A DNA stretch of 44,687 nt, taken from CAITSH01 sp945892985. GTDB lineage: Bacteria; Pseudomonadota; Gammaproteobacteria; Burkholderiales; SG8-39. Positions 1-7,932 of this stretch are shown piece by piece (positions within the stretch are counted from its first letter, which is position 1; every line of letters begins with the position of its first letter). The position numbers were made by a program, and so were the translations under genes. Where the stretch lies: contig CAMDDU010000036.1 in assembly GCA_945892985.1 (NCBI GenBank), positions 1 to 44,687 of the forward strand, given 5' to 3'. The notes under the pieces are model-generated. The model did not search any database. It worked only from the letters and a program-made list of their open reading frames with translations, and was not told the DNA's origin.

Positions 1-43
1 AATGCCACTCACAGGAGAGGTGCGCCCTGCGTGAGGAAATAGC

Positions 44-66
44 GGGGGCATAGCCCCCTTTCTTCC
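44..66 (+). terminator. Rho-independent terminator, window left edge
   Basis: A six-pair stem GGGGGC/GCCCCC around an ATA loop (44-58) is followed by TTTCTTCC. The T-rich side is on the plus strand, so it would end a plus-strand transcript entering from left of the window. All three frames close before or inside the hairpin, and none of the short tails is recognisable. Confidence 0.6.
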
Positions 67-214
67 ACATTTTCGCCCGATTTATCATCAAATTGACTTT
101 GATTCCAACGTTTCTCGTCTCAACTATCACTTGTTCAGTGATTCCCTAAGACTTGGCGCCTGGTGACGAGCGGCGAGCGACGGGCGAATAGAGAACAGCG
201 AATAACGACTACGC

Positions 215-505
215 CTAGCGCGGCCTCGCCTTGCAGTAATCGAAACCGTCGCGCCAACCCTGTGCCGACTGCTGCTCTGCTGGCGCAAACACCGGTGCCT
301 GTGACAGGCTGCCGCCGTTGCGCGCCTGCGCGCAACCGTCACCATAGGCCTTGCGATATGCCGGCGGGAACCCCGCCAGATTCACGTTGGGTAACTGCGC
401 CGAACTGCCCGAACTTCCCGCCGGCCCAGGCTTGCCGGGCATGGCGCAAGCGCACAACAGGGCGAGCGAAAGCAGCGCGACGGACAGCATGGTTCGCGAC
501 AACAC
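215..505 (-). CDS. Small secreted lipoprotein, hypothetical
   Basis: Predicted outer-envelope lipoprotein of 96 residues with no known function. The N-terminus has an arginine followed by a hydrophobic stretch (SVALLSLALLCAC) ending in a lipobox-like LCAC, so Cys20 would be lipidated. The mature part contains a PAYRKAYGDGC segment and a closing GWRDGFDYC segment, which look like two copies of a G-Y/F-x-D-G/Y-C pattern seen in small envelope proteins. I chose the GTG at 505 because GAGGA lies 8-10 bases upstream; the ATG at 490 would shorten it by five residues and leave no positive charge. It is divergent from folA with only about 55 bases between starts, so the two promoters must overlap each other's leader or coding start. 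Confidence 0.6.
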   Translation of the reverse strand: MLSRTMLSVALLSLALLCACAMPGKPGPAGSSGSSAQLPNVNLAGFPPAYRKAYGDGCAQARNGGSLSQAPVFAPAEQQSAQGWRDGFDYCKARPR

Positions 506-560
506 CCTGCGCGTCCTCACAGGGAAGAGCGTCAAGCCGCGCACACTGCTATCATTTCTC

Positions 561-1076
561 ATGCTCACACTATCGCTCATCGCGGCCTGCGCGCGCAACC
601 GCATCATCGGTCGTGACAACAAAATGCCCTGGCACCTGCCGGCGGACCTGAAACATTTCAAGGCCGTCACCATGAGCCATCCGGTGATCATGGGCCGCAA
701 AACCTTTGAATCGATTCTCGCCTCGCTGGGCAAGCCCTTGCCGGGCCGCAGCAACATCATCGTCAGCCGCAACACGCAGTTCAAGGCAGACGGATGCATC
801 ACCGTGAACTCGCTCGAGGCCGCCATCGCCGCATGCGCTACTGCGGCAGAGGCCTTTGTCATCGGCGGCGGCGAAATTTACCGCCAGGCACTGCCGCTCG
901 CCAGCCGCATTTACCTCACCCAGATCGACGCCGACTTCGAGGGCGACGCCAGTTTTCCGGAGTTCGGCGAGGCCGGATGGCGCGAAGTTGCGCGCACAGT
1001 GCTCCCTGCTGGCGAGGCCGGTTTCGCCCATGCCTATGCCTTTGTCACATACGAAAAAAGCGCGCCGCATGTTTAG
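561..1076 (+). CDS. folA: Dihydrofolate reductase
   Basis: Reduces dihydrofolate to tetrahydrofolate with NADPH in the cytoplasm. The 171-residue product has the family hallmarks: LIAACARNRIIG at the N-terminus, MPWHLPADLKHFK (Trp24, acidic Asp29, Phe33) in the substrate site, MGRKTFESI for NADPH binding and the GGGEIYRQAL glycine loop near the C-terminus. Length matches chromosomal DHFRs (about 160-175). The ATG at 561 gives the usual N-terminus; the frame is open further upstream, but that extension is antisense to the lipoprotein gene and has no DHFR character. thyA, a frequent neighbour, is not visible in the window. Confidence 0.95.
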   Translation: MLTLSLIAACARNRIIGRDNKMPWHLPADLKHFKAVTMSHPVIMGRKTFESILASLGKPLPGRSNIIVSRNTQFKADGCITVNSLEAAIAACATAAEAFVIGGGEIYRQALPLASRIYLTQIDADFEGDASFPEFGEAGWREVARTVLPAGEAGFAHAYAFVTYEKSAPHV

Positions 1077-1107
1077 CGCGGCGGCGCACCTAAAACGGGG
1101 GTTCCGC

Positions 1108-2245
1108 ATGAAACATCTTTCCCGCATGATCCCGCTGCTCGTACTGGCCGCGCTATCGGCCATCGCCCCTTCCGCCCAGGCCCGCCTCACCCAGCTTGTC
1201 ATAGAGCGGGTACAGCCCTTTGCCGGCGGCATGCGCTTCGGCGAGGTCGGCGCCTACGAGCATGTCAGCGGCGTCGCACGCGGCGAACTGGACAAGAATG
1301 ATCCGCACAACAAGGGCATCGTCAACCTCGGCCGTACCCGCATCAACATCCGCGGCAAGGTCGAATACGAAGTGGACTTCGAAATGCTGCGGCCGGCCGA
1401 GGCGGCGCGCGGCAACCGCAAGATCCTCTATGAAGTGAACAACCGCGGACGCAAGTTCATGCTGCCCTGGCTGCTCGATGCACCGGTCCAGGCGGTCAAC
1501 GCGGCCAACGATCTGGCCAACGTGAAGGATGTCGGCACAGGACTGTTTTTCCGCCAGGGCTGGACCATGGTCTGGAGCGGCTGGGATCCGGATGCACCGC
1601 GCAGCAACAAGGGCATGGCGATGAGGGCCATCGTTCCGCTCGACAACGGCCAGCCTATCGTGCGCACCATCCGGGAAGAGCTGGTATCGGGCACACGCGC
1701 TTGATGAATGGGTCTCGACCGGCAGGGCACCGCCGGCCAGCCAGGTGCCGACACTGGCCACGCGCACGCTGGTTGCGCCCGACGCCACCGGCTTCCCCGA
1801 GCTTCCCGGCGCGCAGGTGGCGCGCTTTGGCAACAAGCTTGAACTCTTTGGTGACTGGAAAAACCCGCAACCCGACGCCGCCAAAGCCTATACGACGCTG
1901 GTATCCAAAGTCGACCCGGACGGCAACGAGCTGGCCGGCATACGCCTGCCCGACATTGCCGCGCCCCTTGCCACCCACACCGGCTGGAATATGTACAAGC
2001 CGCCCTTCACCGAAGGCGAACTGTGCGACCGCGACGGCAGTTACTTCGCCTTTGCGAAAACACGCGCTGAGCGCGCCGCCAGCAGTGATCCGCGGCCCGC
2101 GCTGGAGGAGCGTTACGCCGGCCAGGCCGACTACGTCAACAAGGTGATCAAGGCAGCGTCGGCCCTGGTCAAGGCGCGACTGTTGCTGCAAGAGGACGCA
2201 GAAGCGTATGCGCAGGCGGCGACACGGCGGCGCATTCTCGACTAG
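1108..2245 (+). pseudogene. Alpha/beta hydrolase domain protein, internal deletion
   Basis: Remnant of a secreted alpha/beta-hydrolase-domain protein of about 600-650 residues. The first part (1108-1704) has a signal peptide ending ...APSAQA and the family N-terminal domain (KILYEVNNRGRK, LFFRQGWTMVWSGWDPDAPR, IVRTIREELVSGTR). Directly after SGTR the sequence continues in another frame with ALDEWVSTGRAPPASQVP and runs to 2245 through the family C-terminus (TLVAPDATGFPELPG, LPDIAAPLATHTGWNMYK, GELCDRDGSY, DPRPALEERY). From what I know of the family, about 250 residues carrying the nucleophile serine and catalytic histidine are missing at the joint near 1700. Both halves are otherwise well conserved, so the deletion looks recent. 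The original start is the ATG at 1108. Confidence 0.85.
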
Positions 2246-2319
2246 GCATGGCGCGCGACGGCGCGACCATAAGCCTTAGGCAATATGCTGAAAACCGGCG
2301 CCAACCGGGCTTTTCCAGC

Positions 2320-3492
2320 CTATGCCGTAGGGCGGAAGTAATCCTCGACCACCGCCACATGCTGGTGCGTGAGATCGCTCACCGTGCCGCAGCCGGTGAG
2401 CGCAAACACCCGCTCCAGCTCCTCGCCCAGGATCGTCAGCGCCCGGGCAACGCCCGGTTCGCCGCCGGCGGCGAGGCCATACAAGGTGGCACGACCGAGC
2501 AGCACACAATCGGCGCCCAGCGCGAGGGCCTTGGCGATATCCGAGCCACGGCGAAAGCCGCCGTCAACCAGCACCTGCATACTGTCACCCACCGCAGCGA
2601 CGATTTCGGGCAGGGCTTCAATCGTCGCCGGCGCACTGTCAAGGCCGCGGCCACCGTGGTTGGACACCACCACGCCCTCGGCGCCAATCTTCTTTGCCAG
2701 CAGCGCGTCCTCGGCGGTGAGCACGCCCTTGACCAGCAGCGGACCGCGCCATTGCGTGCGCATCCAGGCGATGTCATCCCAGCTCAGTTTTGGATTACGC
2801 TGCGCGCGCGTGAACTCGGCCAGATCATGGGCATTGGCGCCGGCTGGCGCAAACTCGGCGACGTTCTCGAAGCGCGGCATGCCGCGGCCCAACCAGGTCG
2901 AGGCGAGCCAGCGCGGATGCGTCAACCCGTCCCAAACCACGCGCGGGGTCAGATTCACCTCATGCGCAAAGCGGTTGCGCAGGTCGCGCTCGCGCTTGCC
3001 GCCCACGAGCGAATCGACGGTGATGATCATCGCCTTGTAACCGGCCGCGGCGGCACGCTCGGCCAGCCGCGCGCACAGATTGCGGTCGCCCCAGGGATAG
3101 AGCTGAAAAAATTTGACGCCGGGCGAGTCCTGCGCAACGTGCTCGATCGAATTGTTGGACGCAGTCGACAGGGCAAAGCCGACGCCGGCCTTTGACGCCG
3201 CGCGCGCCAGGTGCAAATCGCCATCAGGCCAATGAATGCCGTTAAGACCGGTCGGGCCTATCATGAAGGGCGCGGCGAGCGCTTGCCCGAACAAGGTGAT
3301 GCCCAGGTCGCGCTTGCCCTTGCCGGTGAGCACGCGCGGGCGCAGGCGGTAACGCGAAAAACCATCGCGATTGGCGCGCAGCGTACGCTCGTCCTCGGCG
3401 CCCCCATCCATGAAATCGAATATGACTTTGGGAAGGCGCCGCTGTGCCAGCAGCGCCAGGTCGTCGAGGTTGATTGCGTCTTTGAGCTTCAT
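2320..3492 (-). CDS. FMN-dependent alpha-hydroxy-acid dehydrogenase
   Basis: Member of the lactate/mandelate/glycolate dehydrogenase family, which oxidises an L-2-hydroxy acid to the 2-oxo acid using FMN. Of 390 residues, the N-terminus has the usual DFMDGGAEDERTLRAN stretch; LVKG carries the FMN-binding Lys255, and SNHGGRGLD carries the catalytic base His279 and substrate-binding Arg282; QVLVDGGFRRGSDIAKALALGA and LLGRATLYGLA form the phosphate-binding end. Full length and intact. It is the last gene of a minus-strand run behind two Bug receptors, which suggests the receptors bind a hydroxy acid or a precursor of one. The exact substrate (lactate, mandelate or other) cannot be read from sequence. 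Confidence 0.92.
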   Translation of the reverse strand: MKLKDAINLDDLALLAQRRLPKVIFDFMDGGAEDERTLRANRDGFSRYRLRPRVLTGKGKRDLGITLFGQALAAPFMIGPTGLNGIHWPDGDLHLARAASKAGVGFALSTASNNSIEHVAQDSPGVKFFQLYPWGDRNLCARLAERAAAAGYKAMIITVDSLVGGKRERDLRNRFAHEVNLTPRVVWDGLTHPRWLASTWLGRGMPRFENVAEFAPAGANAHDLAEFTRAQRNPKLSWDDIAWMRTQWRGPLLVKGVLTAEDALLAKKIGAEGVVVSNHGGRGLDSAPATIEALPEIVAAVGDSMQVLVDGGFRRGSDIAKALALGADCVLLGRATLYGLAAGGEPGVARALTILGEELERVFALTGCGTVSDLTHQHVAVVEDYFRPTA

Positions 3493-3561
3493 GTCTGCTC
3501 CGGTCTTTGCGTCAATGCGCGCACCGCCACCTGGGCCAATGCTTGCGCCGAGGCACGCGCT

Positions 3562-4539
3562 TCAGTCGGCACGGATGCCGGCCCGCTGGATAATGGGGCG
3601 CCATCTGGCGATCTCGGCGACGATAAGATCCATGAACTGCTGCGGCGTGCCGCTGACCGGAACCGCGCCCTGGGTGGCGAGACTGTCGCGCATCGCCGGC
3701 TGGGCGATGACCTTGTTCATTTCAGCGTTGAGCTTAGCCACCACCTCAGCCGGCGTGCCGGCCGGTGCGAGCAGCCCGTACCAGGCCGTGACCTCATAAC
3801 CTGGCAGGCCGGCCTCCTCGGCAGTCGGCAAATCGGGCAGCGAAGCGACACGCTGGCGCGAGGTCACCGCCAGCGCCCTCACCTTGCCGCCACGGATATG
3901 CGGCATGGCAGAGGCGAGCGGTTCAACCATCAACTGGATCTGTCCGCCTATCAGGTCGGGTATGGCCTGGCCACTGCCCTTGTAGGGCACGTGGACCATT
4001 TCGATACCGGCCAGGCTTTTCAGATATTCGCCCGCAAGGTGCTGCGCCGCGCCGTTGCCGCCCGAACCGAAGTTGATGCTGTTGGGCTTGGCGCGCGCAA
4101 GCTCGATCAGCTCGCGCAAGGAGGCGACAGGCAGGCTTGCATTGACGATCACCACCAGCGGCACCGAGGCCATCTGCCCGATGGCGGCAAAATCCTTTAC
4201 CGGATCAAACGGCAGCTTGCGGTAAATGCTCGGCGACAGCGCGTGCGCCGAGGGCGTCATGAACAGCGTATGGCCGTCGGGCGCGGATTTGGCCACCAAA
4301 TCGGTCGCCAGTGTCGCGCCGGCGCCCGGCCGGTTCTCGACAATGACCTGTTGACCGAGGTTTTCCGACAAGCGCTGCGCAATCAGGCGCGCCATGATGT
4401 CGTTGCCACCCCCGGGCGGCGCGCCAACGAGAATACGCACCGGCTTGACCGGATACGCCGTCTGCGCGAGCAAGGGTGCCGCGCTCAGGCACAGCGTCAA
4501 GCCAAGGAAGGCGCAGAAACGCGATGGCGTTTTCATCAT
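3562..4539 (-). CDS. Bug-family TTT substrate-binding protein
   Basis: Periplasmic receptor of the Bordetella uptake gene family, which normally delivers carboxylates to a TctAB-type transporter. The 325-residue product has a signal peptide cleaved after about residue 25 (LSAAPLLAQ), then YPVKPVRILVGAPPGGGND, the ligand-loop ENRPGAGATLATDLVAKSAPDGHT and VPYKGSGQAIPDLIGGQIQ, all standard Bug landmarks. Two adjacent ATGs (4539, 4536) are possible starts. It lies 7 bases behind a second Bug gene and 69 bases before the FMN dehydrogenase gene on the same strand. No TctA or TctB gene is in the window, so it either uses a transporter encoded elsewhere or acts as a sensor. Confidence 0.93.
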   Translation of the reverse strand: MMKTPSRFCAFLGLTLCLSAAPLLAQTAYPVKPVRILVGAPPGGGNDIMARLIAQRLSENLGQQVIVENRPGAGATLATDLVAKSAPDGHTLFMTPSAHALSPSIYRKLPFDPVKDFAAIGQMASVPLVVIVNASLPVASLRELIELARAKPNSINFGSGGNGAAQHLAGEYLKSLAGIEMVHVPYKGSGQAIPDLIGGQIQLMVEPLASAMPHIRGGKVRALAVTSRQRVASLPDLPTAEEAGLPGYEVTAWYGLLAPAGTPAEVVAKLNAEMNKVIAQPAMRDSLATQGAVPVSGTPQQFMDLIVAEIARWRPIIQRAGIRAD

Positions 4540-4546
4540 GGCTCTG

Positions 4547-5545
4547 CTAGTTCGCGCTCATGCCGGCGTCCTGCACCACCTTGCGCCACTTGGCCAGTTC
4601 CTTTTCGACGTAGGCGCCGAACTCCGCCGGCGTGCTGCCCACTGTCTCGAACCCGATCGCGGCAAAGCGCTGCTTCACATCGGGCAGGGCCAGCGCCTTC
4701 ACCACCTCGGCCTGCATGCGTGTGACGATATCGCGCGGCGTGCCGGCCGGTGCGATCAGCCCGTTCCAGACGTTAACCTCAAAGCCGGGAAAACCCGACT
4801 CGGCCATGGTCGGCACGTCGGGCAGCGTGGCCGAGCGCGCCAGCGTGGTCACCGCCAGCGCACGCAACTTGCCGCTCCTGATATGCGGCAGCGTGCCCGA
4901 GGGCGTGTCAAAGTACAGCGTCGCCTCGCCGCTCAGCATGGCGGTGCTCGCCTGCGGCCCGCCCTTGTAAGGCACGTGAACGATATTGATGCCGGCGCTG
5001 GACTTGAACAGTTCACCCGCAAGATGCGGTCCGGTGGCGGTGCCGGCCGAGGCCATGTTGAGCGTGCCGGGCTTTGCCCTGGCAAGCTCAACCAGATCAC
5101 GCACGGTTTTTACCGGCAGCTCGGCGTTGACCACCAACACCAGCGGCAGCGAGGTCAGCCAGCTGACCGGCTCAAAGTCTTTGAGCGTGTCATAGGGCAT
5201 TTTTTTCTGCAGCGCCGGGTTGATGACGTGCGGTGTGGTCACCGCGCCAAAGGTATAGCCGTCCGCAGCCGAACGCGCCATCGCCTCGGTGCCTATCATG
5301 TGGCCGGCACCGGCGCGGTTGTCCACCAGCACCGTCTGGCCCAGCGACAGGGCGAGCTTTTCAGCCAGCACGCGTACCGCCAGGTCGGTGGGTCCGCCCG
5401 GCGCCGCCGGCACGATGATGCGCACCGGCTTGGCCGGCCAGGCCTGCTGCGCCGGGGCAGCAGCGCTGAACAACAGCGCTGCGAACAGCGGGACCACCAC
5501 CCGGGCGAACACCTTCGTGAAACAGCTCAAGATTTGCTTCTGCAT
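4547..5545 (-). CDS. Bug-family TTT substrate-binding protein
   Basis: Second tandem Bug receptor, 332 residues. The ATG at 5545 follows GGAG by five bases and gives a clean signal peptide (VVPLFAALLFSAAAPAQQ). The mature protein starts WPAKPVRIIVPAAPGGPTD and has VDNRAGAGHMIGTEAMA, YTFGAVTTPHVINP and VPYKGGPQASTAMLSGE. It resembles its neighbour only at family level, so the pair is not a recent duplicate and may bind different acids. It is 7 bases upstream of the next Bug gene and about 200 bases downstream of the binding-protein pair, leaving room for its own promoter. Confidence 0.93.
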   Translation of the reverse strand: MQKQILSCFTKVFARVVVPLFAALLFSAAAPAQQAWPAKPVRIIVPAAPGGPTDLAVRVLAEKLALSLGQTVLVDNRAGAGHMIGTEAMARSAADGYTFGAVTTPHVINPALQKKMPYDTLKDFEPVSWLTSLPLVLVVNAELPVKTVRDLVELARAKPGTLNMASAGTATGPHLAGELFKSSAGINIVHVPYKGGPQASTAMLSGEATLYFDTPSGTLPHIRSGKLRALAVTTLARSATLPDVPTMAESGFPGFEVNVWNGLIAPAGTPRDIVTRMQAEVVKALALPDVKQRFAAIGFETVGSTPAEFGAYVEKELAKWRKVVQDAGMSAN

Positions 5546-5746
5546 GCGGGCTCCTTTTTGCAACAACAACACGGGTCGGACCGCGCCCCTGGGCTGGCGG
5601 TCTCGTTGTGGGTGAATCTGTTCCATTGTAAAACCATGAATCTATGACGCTATGATGCGATTGCGTTACGACGCTACAACAGCTTGAAACTACCGCGCAA
5701 TGACTGCCTTGCCCCTAAGCTTGGGCCTTGGACCTTGGACCACGCC

Positions 5747-6652
5747 CTAACCAACCGCGCGCGCCGCGCGCAAATAATCATCGACGACATAAGCGGCCGC
5801 TTCAGACGGCGCCTCTTGCGGCAACAGACCCGCCTGCTTTTGCGTGACAACCACTTTTTCCAGGCCTTTGCGGTTGACCGACATGTCACGGGTCAGCGCG
5901 TTGGTGCCGGTGTAATAGTCCCAGGCGCGTTCGGCATAGTCGAGCCGCGTCGGCAGTTCGCGCTCGGCGATCGCCGCCGTCCCGGCGCGGTTGGCATAGA
6001 CCCAGTCGGTGGCCTTGGACATGGCGCGTAAAAAACGCACCATCACGTCGCGCTTGGCGCGCGCCCGGCTGTCATCGACGTTCACCGACACAAACTGCCA
6101 TTCGGGCACATAGTTGTTAATCTCGCCCAGGCTGCGGAAACCGGCGTCCTCGGCGACGTAATTCCACGGAATTGACTGCAGCCCGCCGTCTATGCTGCCG
6201 GCCAGCAGCGCCTTGTGGCGCGGCGGCACGCCGCCCGTCTCCTTGACGGTGTAATCGCCCGGATAGTGCAGGCCGTGCTTGGACAGCATTTCCTTGAGCT
6301 GAAAAAAGCTGCCCTCGGTCATGTTGAGAATGCCGAAGGTGGCGCCCTTCATGTCCTCGATGCGCTCAAAACGCGAATTGACGATGAGCGAATGGCTGAG
6401 CTTGCCGTTGTTGCCGGCCACCACGCGCAATGGACCGCCGGCTGCGGCGTTCTGCAGCACCGCTTCGCAGGTACCTATGACCGCCTGCAGCTCGCCGCTG
6501 GTAAGGGGCTCGACCTGGGACGCATTGCCTATCATGGCAATCTCGACGTCCAGGTTCTCGGCGGCGAAAAAACCCTGGTCGCGCGCGGCCCACAGCGGTA
6601 CATAAAAAAATGTCAACGACACAATGCCAACCTTGAACTTGTCCCCGGGCAT
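5747..6652 (-). CDS. NMT1/SsuA-like binding protein without signal peptide
   Basis: Periplasmic-binding-protein fold of the NMT1/THI5-like group (aliphatic sulfonate, taurine, thiamine-precursor binders), 301 residues. It begins MPGDKFKVGIVSLTFFYVPL directly with the first beta strand, so there is no export signal. Characteristic stretches are AARDQGFFAAENLDVEI, GKLSHSLIVNSRFERIEDMKG, GGVPPRHKALLAGSIDGGLQ and SIPWNYVAEDAGF. The ATG at 6652 follows AAAGGA; a TTG at 6667 overlapping the previous stop is the longer alternative. It is a clear paralogue of the gene 11 bases upstream. No ABC permease or ATPase is nearby. It could be a cytosolic ligand carrier or sensor, or an enzyme on this fold, as in dihydroxyphthalate decarboxylase or THI5. 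Family assignment is firm, role open. Confidence 0.85.
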   Translation of the reverse strand: MPGDKFKVGIVSLTFFYVPLWAARDQGFFAAENLDVEIAMIGNASQVEPLTSGELQAVIGTCEAVLQNAAAGGPLRVVAGNNGKLSHSLIVNSRFERIEDMKGATFGILNMTEGSFFQLKEMLSKHGLHYPGDYTVKETGGVPPRHKALLAGSIDGGLQSIPWNYVAEDAGFRSLGEINNYVPEWQFVSVNVDDSRARAKRDVMVRFLRAMSKATDWVYANRAGTAAIAERELPTRLDYAERAWDYYTGTNALTRDMSVNRKGLEKVVVTQKQAGLLPQEAPSEAAAYVVDDYLRAARAVG

Positions 6653-6663
6653 GGGTTTTCCTT

Positions 6664-7578
6664 TCAACGATGCAACGAATTGCGGGCAGCGTCCAGATAG
6701 CGGCGCTGTATGTATTTTTCCGGCACGGCCAGCAGCGAGCCGGGCAGCAGTCCGGCCCTGACCTGGCTCTCGATGACGCGCGCAAGTCCGGGGCGGTTGA
6801 CCTCGAGGTCGCGCGTGATGTTACCGCCGGAAATAAAGTAATCCCAGCCGCGCTCGGCATGTGCCGGCGGAATGCCGATCTCGCGCGCCGCCAGCACCGT
6901 CGCGCCGGCGCGATCGGTGTACATCCATTCACTGCCGCGCAGCATCGCACGCAAAAAGCGCACCACCGTATCGGCGTTCTGTTCCGCCCAGCACGCATCG
7001 ACGTTGAAGCTGTTGAACTGCCAGTCGGGAATGTAATCGTTGATGTTGCCAAGGGTGTTGAAGCCCGCCTCCTCGGCGGTATAGACCCAGGGGATGGACT
7101 GCAGACCCGCGTCTATCTTGCCCTCCAGCAACAGCTGGTGGCGATGCGGCGCGCCGCCGGTGGGCATGACCTTGTAGTCCTGCGGATAGTGCATGCCGTG
7201 CTTTTCCAGCATGGGCTGGAAGTGAAAAAAACTGCCCTCGGTGAAGGTCAGGATGCCCAGCGTCGCACCGCGCAAATCTTCGATGCGCTTGAACCTGGGC
7301 TGGGTGATGAGGAAATGGCTCAGGCGCCCCGAATTGCCCGCGACGATGGCCAGCGTGCCGCCGGCCTCGACGTTCTGCACCACGCCCTCGGGCGGCGCGC
7401 CGGTGATCTGCAGTTCACCCGACAGCAACTTGGCCGCCTGCGTACCCGAGCCAATGACGGACATCGTGACATCGAGGCCCTCAGCGGCGAAATAGCCCTG
7501 CTCCAGCGCGGCCCACACCGGCACGTAATAAAAGGTGCGCGAAATCAGGCCAAAGGCCAGCTTTATTGGAACGCTCAC
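6664..7578 (-). CDS. NMT1/SsuA-like binding protein without signal peptide
   Basis: First gene of the minus-strand operon, 304 residues, paralogous to the next gene. Shared features include SRTFYYVPVWAALEQGYFAA near the start, GRLSHFLITQPRFKRIEDLRG, TEGSFF, GGAPHRHQLLLEGKIDAGLQ and SIPWVYTAEEAGF. I prefer the GTG at 7578, preceded by AAGGAG six bases upstream; an ATG at 7608 is the longer option and would still not add a signal peptide (TRAVTKEKSVSV is hydrophilic). As with its paralogue, the lack of an export signal in a binding-protein-fold family is the notable point. The ligand is unknown; the downstream hydroxy-acid dehydrogenase and carboxylate receptors hint at a small organic acid. 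Confidence 0.83.
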   Translation of the reverse strand: MSVPIKLAFGLISRTFYYVPVWAALEQGYFAAEGLDVTMSVIGSGTQAAKLLSGELQITGAPPEGVVQNVEAGGTLAIVAGNSGRLSHFLITQPRFKRIEDLRGATLGILTFTEGSFFHFQPMLEKHGMHYPQDYKVMPTGGAPHRHQLLLEGKIDAGLQSIPWVYTAEEAGFNTLGNINDYIPDWQFNSFNVDACWAEQNADTVVRFLRAMLRGSEWMYTDRAGATVLAAREIGIPPAHAERGWDYFISGGNITRDLEVNRPGLARVIESQVRAGLLPGSLLAVPEKYIQRRYLDAARNSLHR

Positions 7579-7608
7579 CGACTTCTCCTTGGTCACAGCC
7601 CGGGTCAT

Positions 7609-7932
7609 GTGCTGCGCCCGTTTGCTGAGTCAGACTCTAAGTCGGATGGCCGCATTGGGCAACATTGAACAGGCAATCAACTGCGAAAATCGTGGACCGG
7701 CGGATCGATGTGATCGGTGCGTTGGGCCGGCCGGCTCTGCGATCCGCCGGGCAGCGCCGCGGCGGGTTTCTTGATACGTCCGCTCTACCCGACAGCAAAA
7801 GCCCAGCACCCGTGCCTGCAAACATGCTGGAAATGCGCTCCCAGAGCGGCTTTCCAGTCATTGCCCGCCGGAACATTCTGGCCGGCCAGCGCCCTGACGC
7901 GCAACCGGCATCGGTCGGTTTAAACGCGCCAC
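7609..7932. other. Intergenic region between decarboxylase and SBP operon
   Basis: 324 bases with no convincing gene. The promoter of the binding-protein operon should lie here, but I see no clear -35/-10 pair. Near 7846-7870 is one copy of the GGCTTTCCAG-type short repeat found in several other gaps of this window. A weak stem AACCG/CGGTT lies near 7903-7922, just after the decarboxylase stop, without a T-run. Confidence 0.4.

Noticed and set aside
1..42. C-terminus of thyA or another gene at the left edge
   Set aside because: One frame is open to a TAG at 40-42, but the 13 residues (NATHRRGAPCVRK) do not resemble the end of thymidylate synthase or anything else I know.
3211..4725. Long plus-strand frame of about 500 codons
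   Set aside because: Antisense to the FMN dehydrogenase 5' end and a Bug gene; no recognisable domain.
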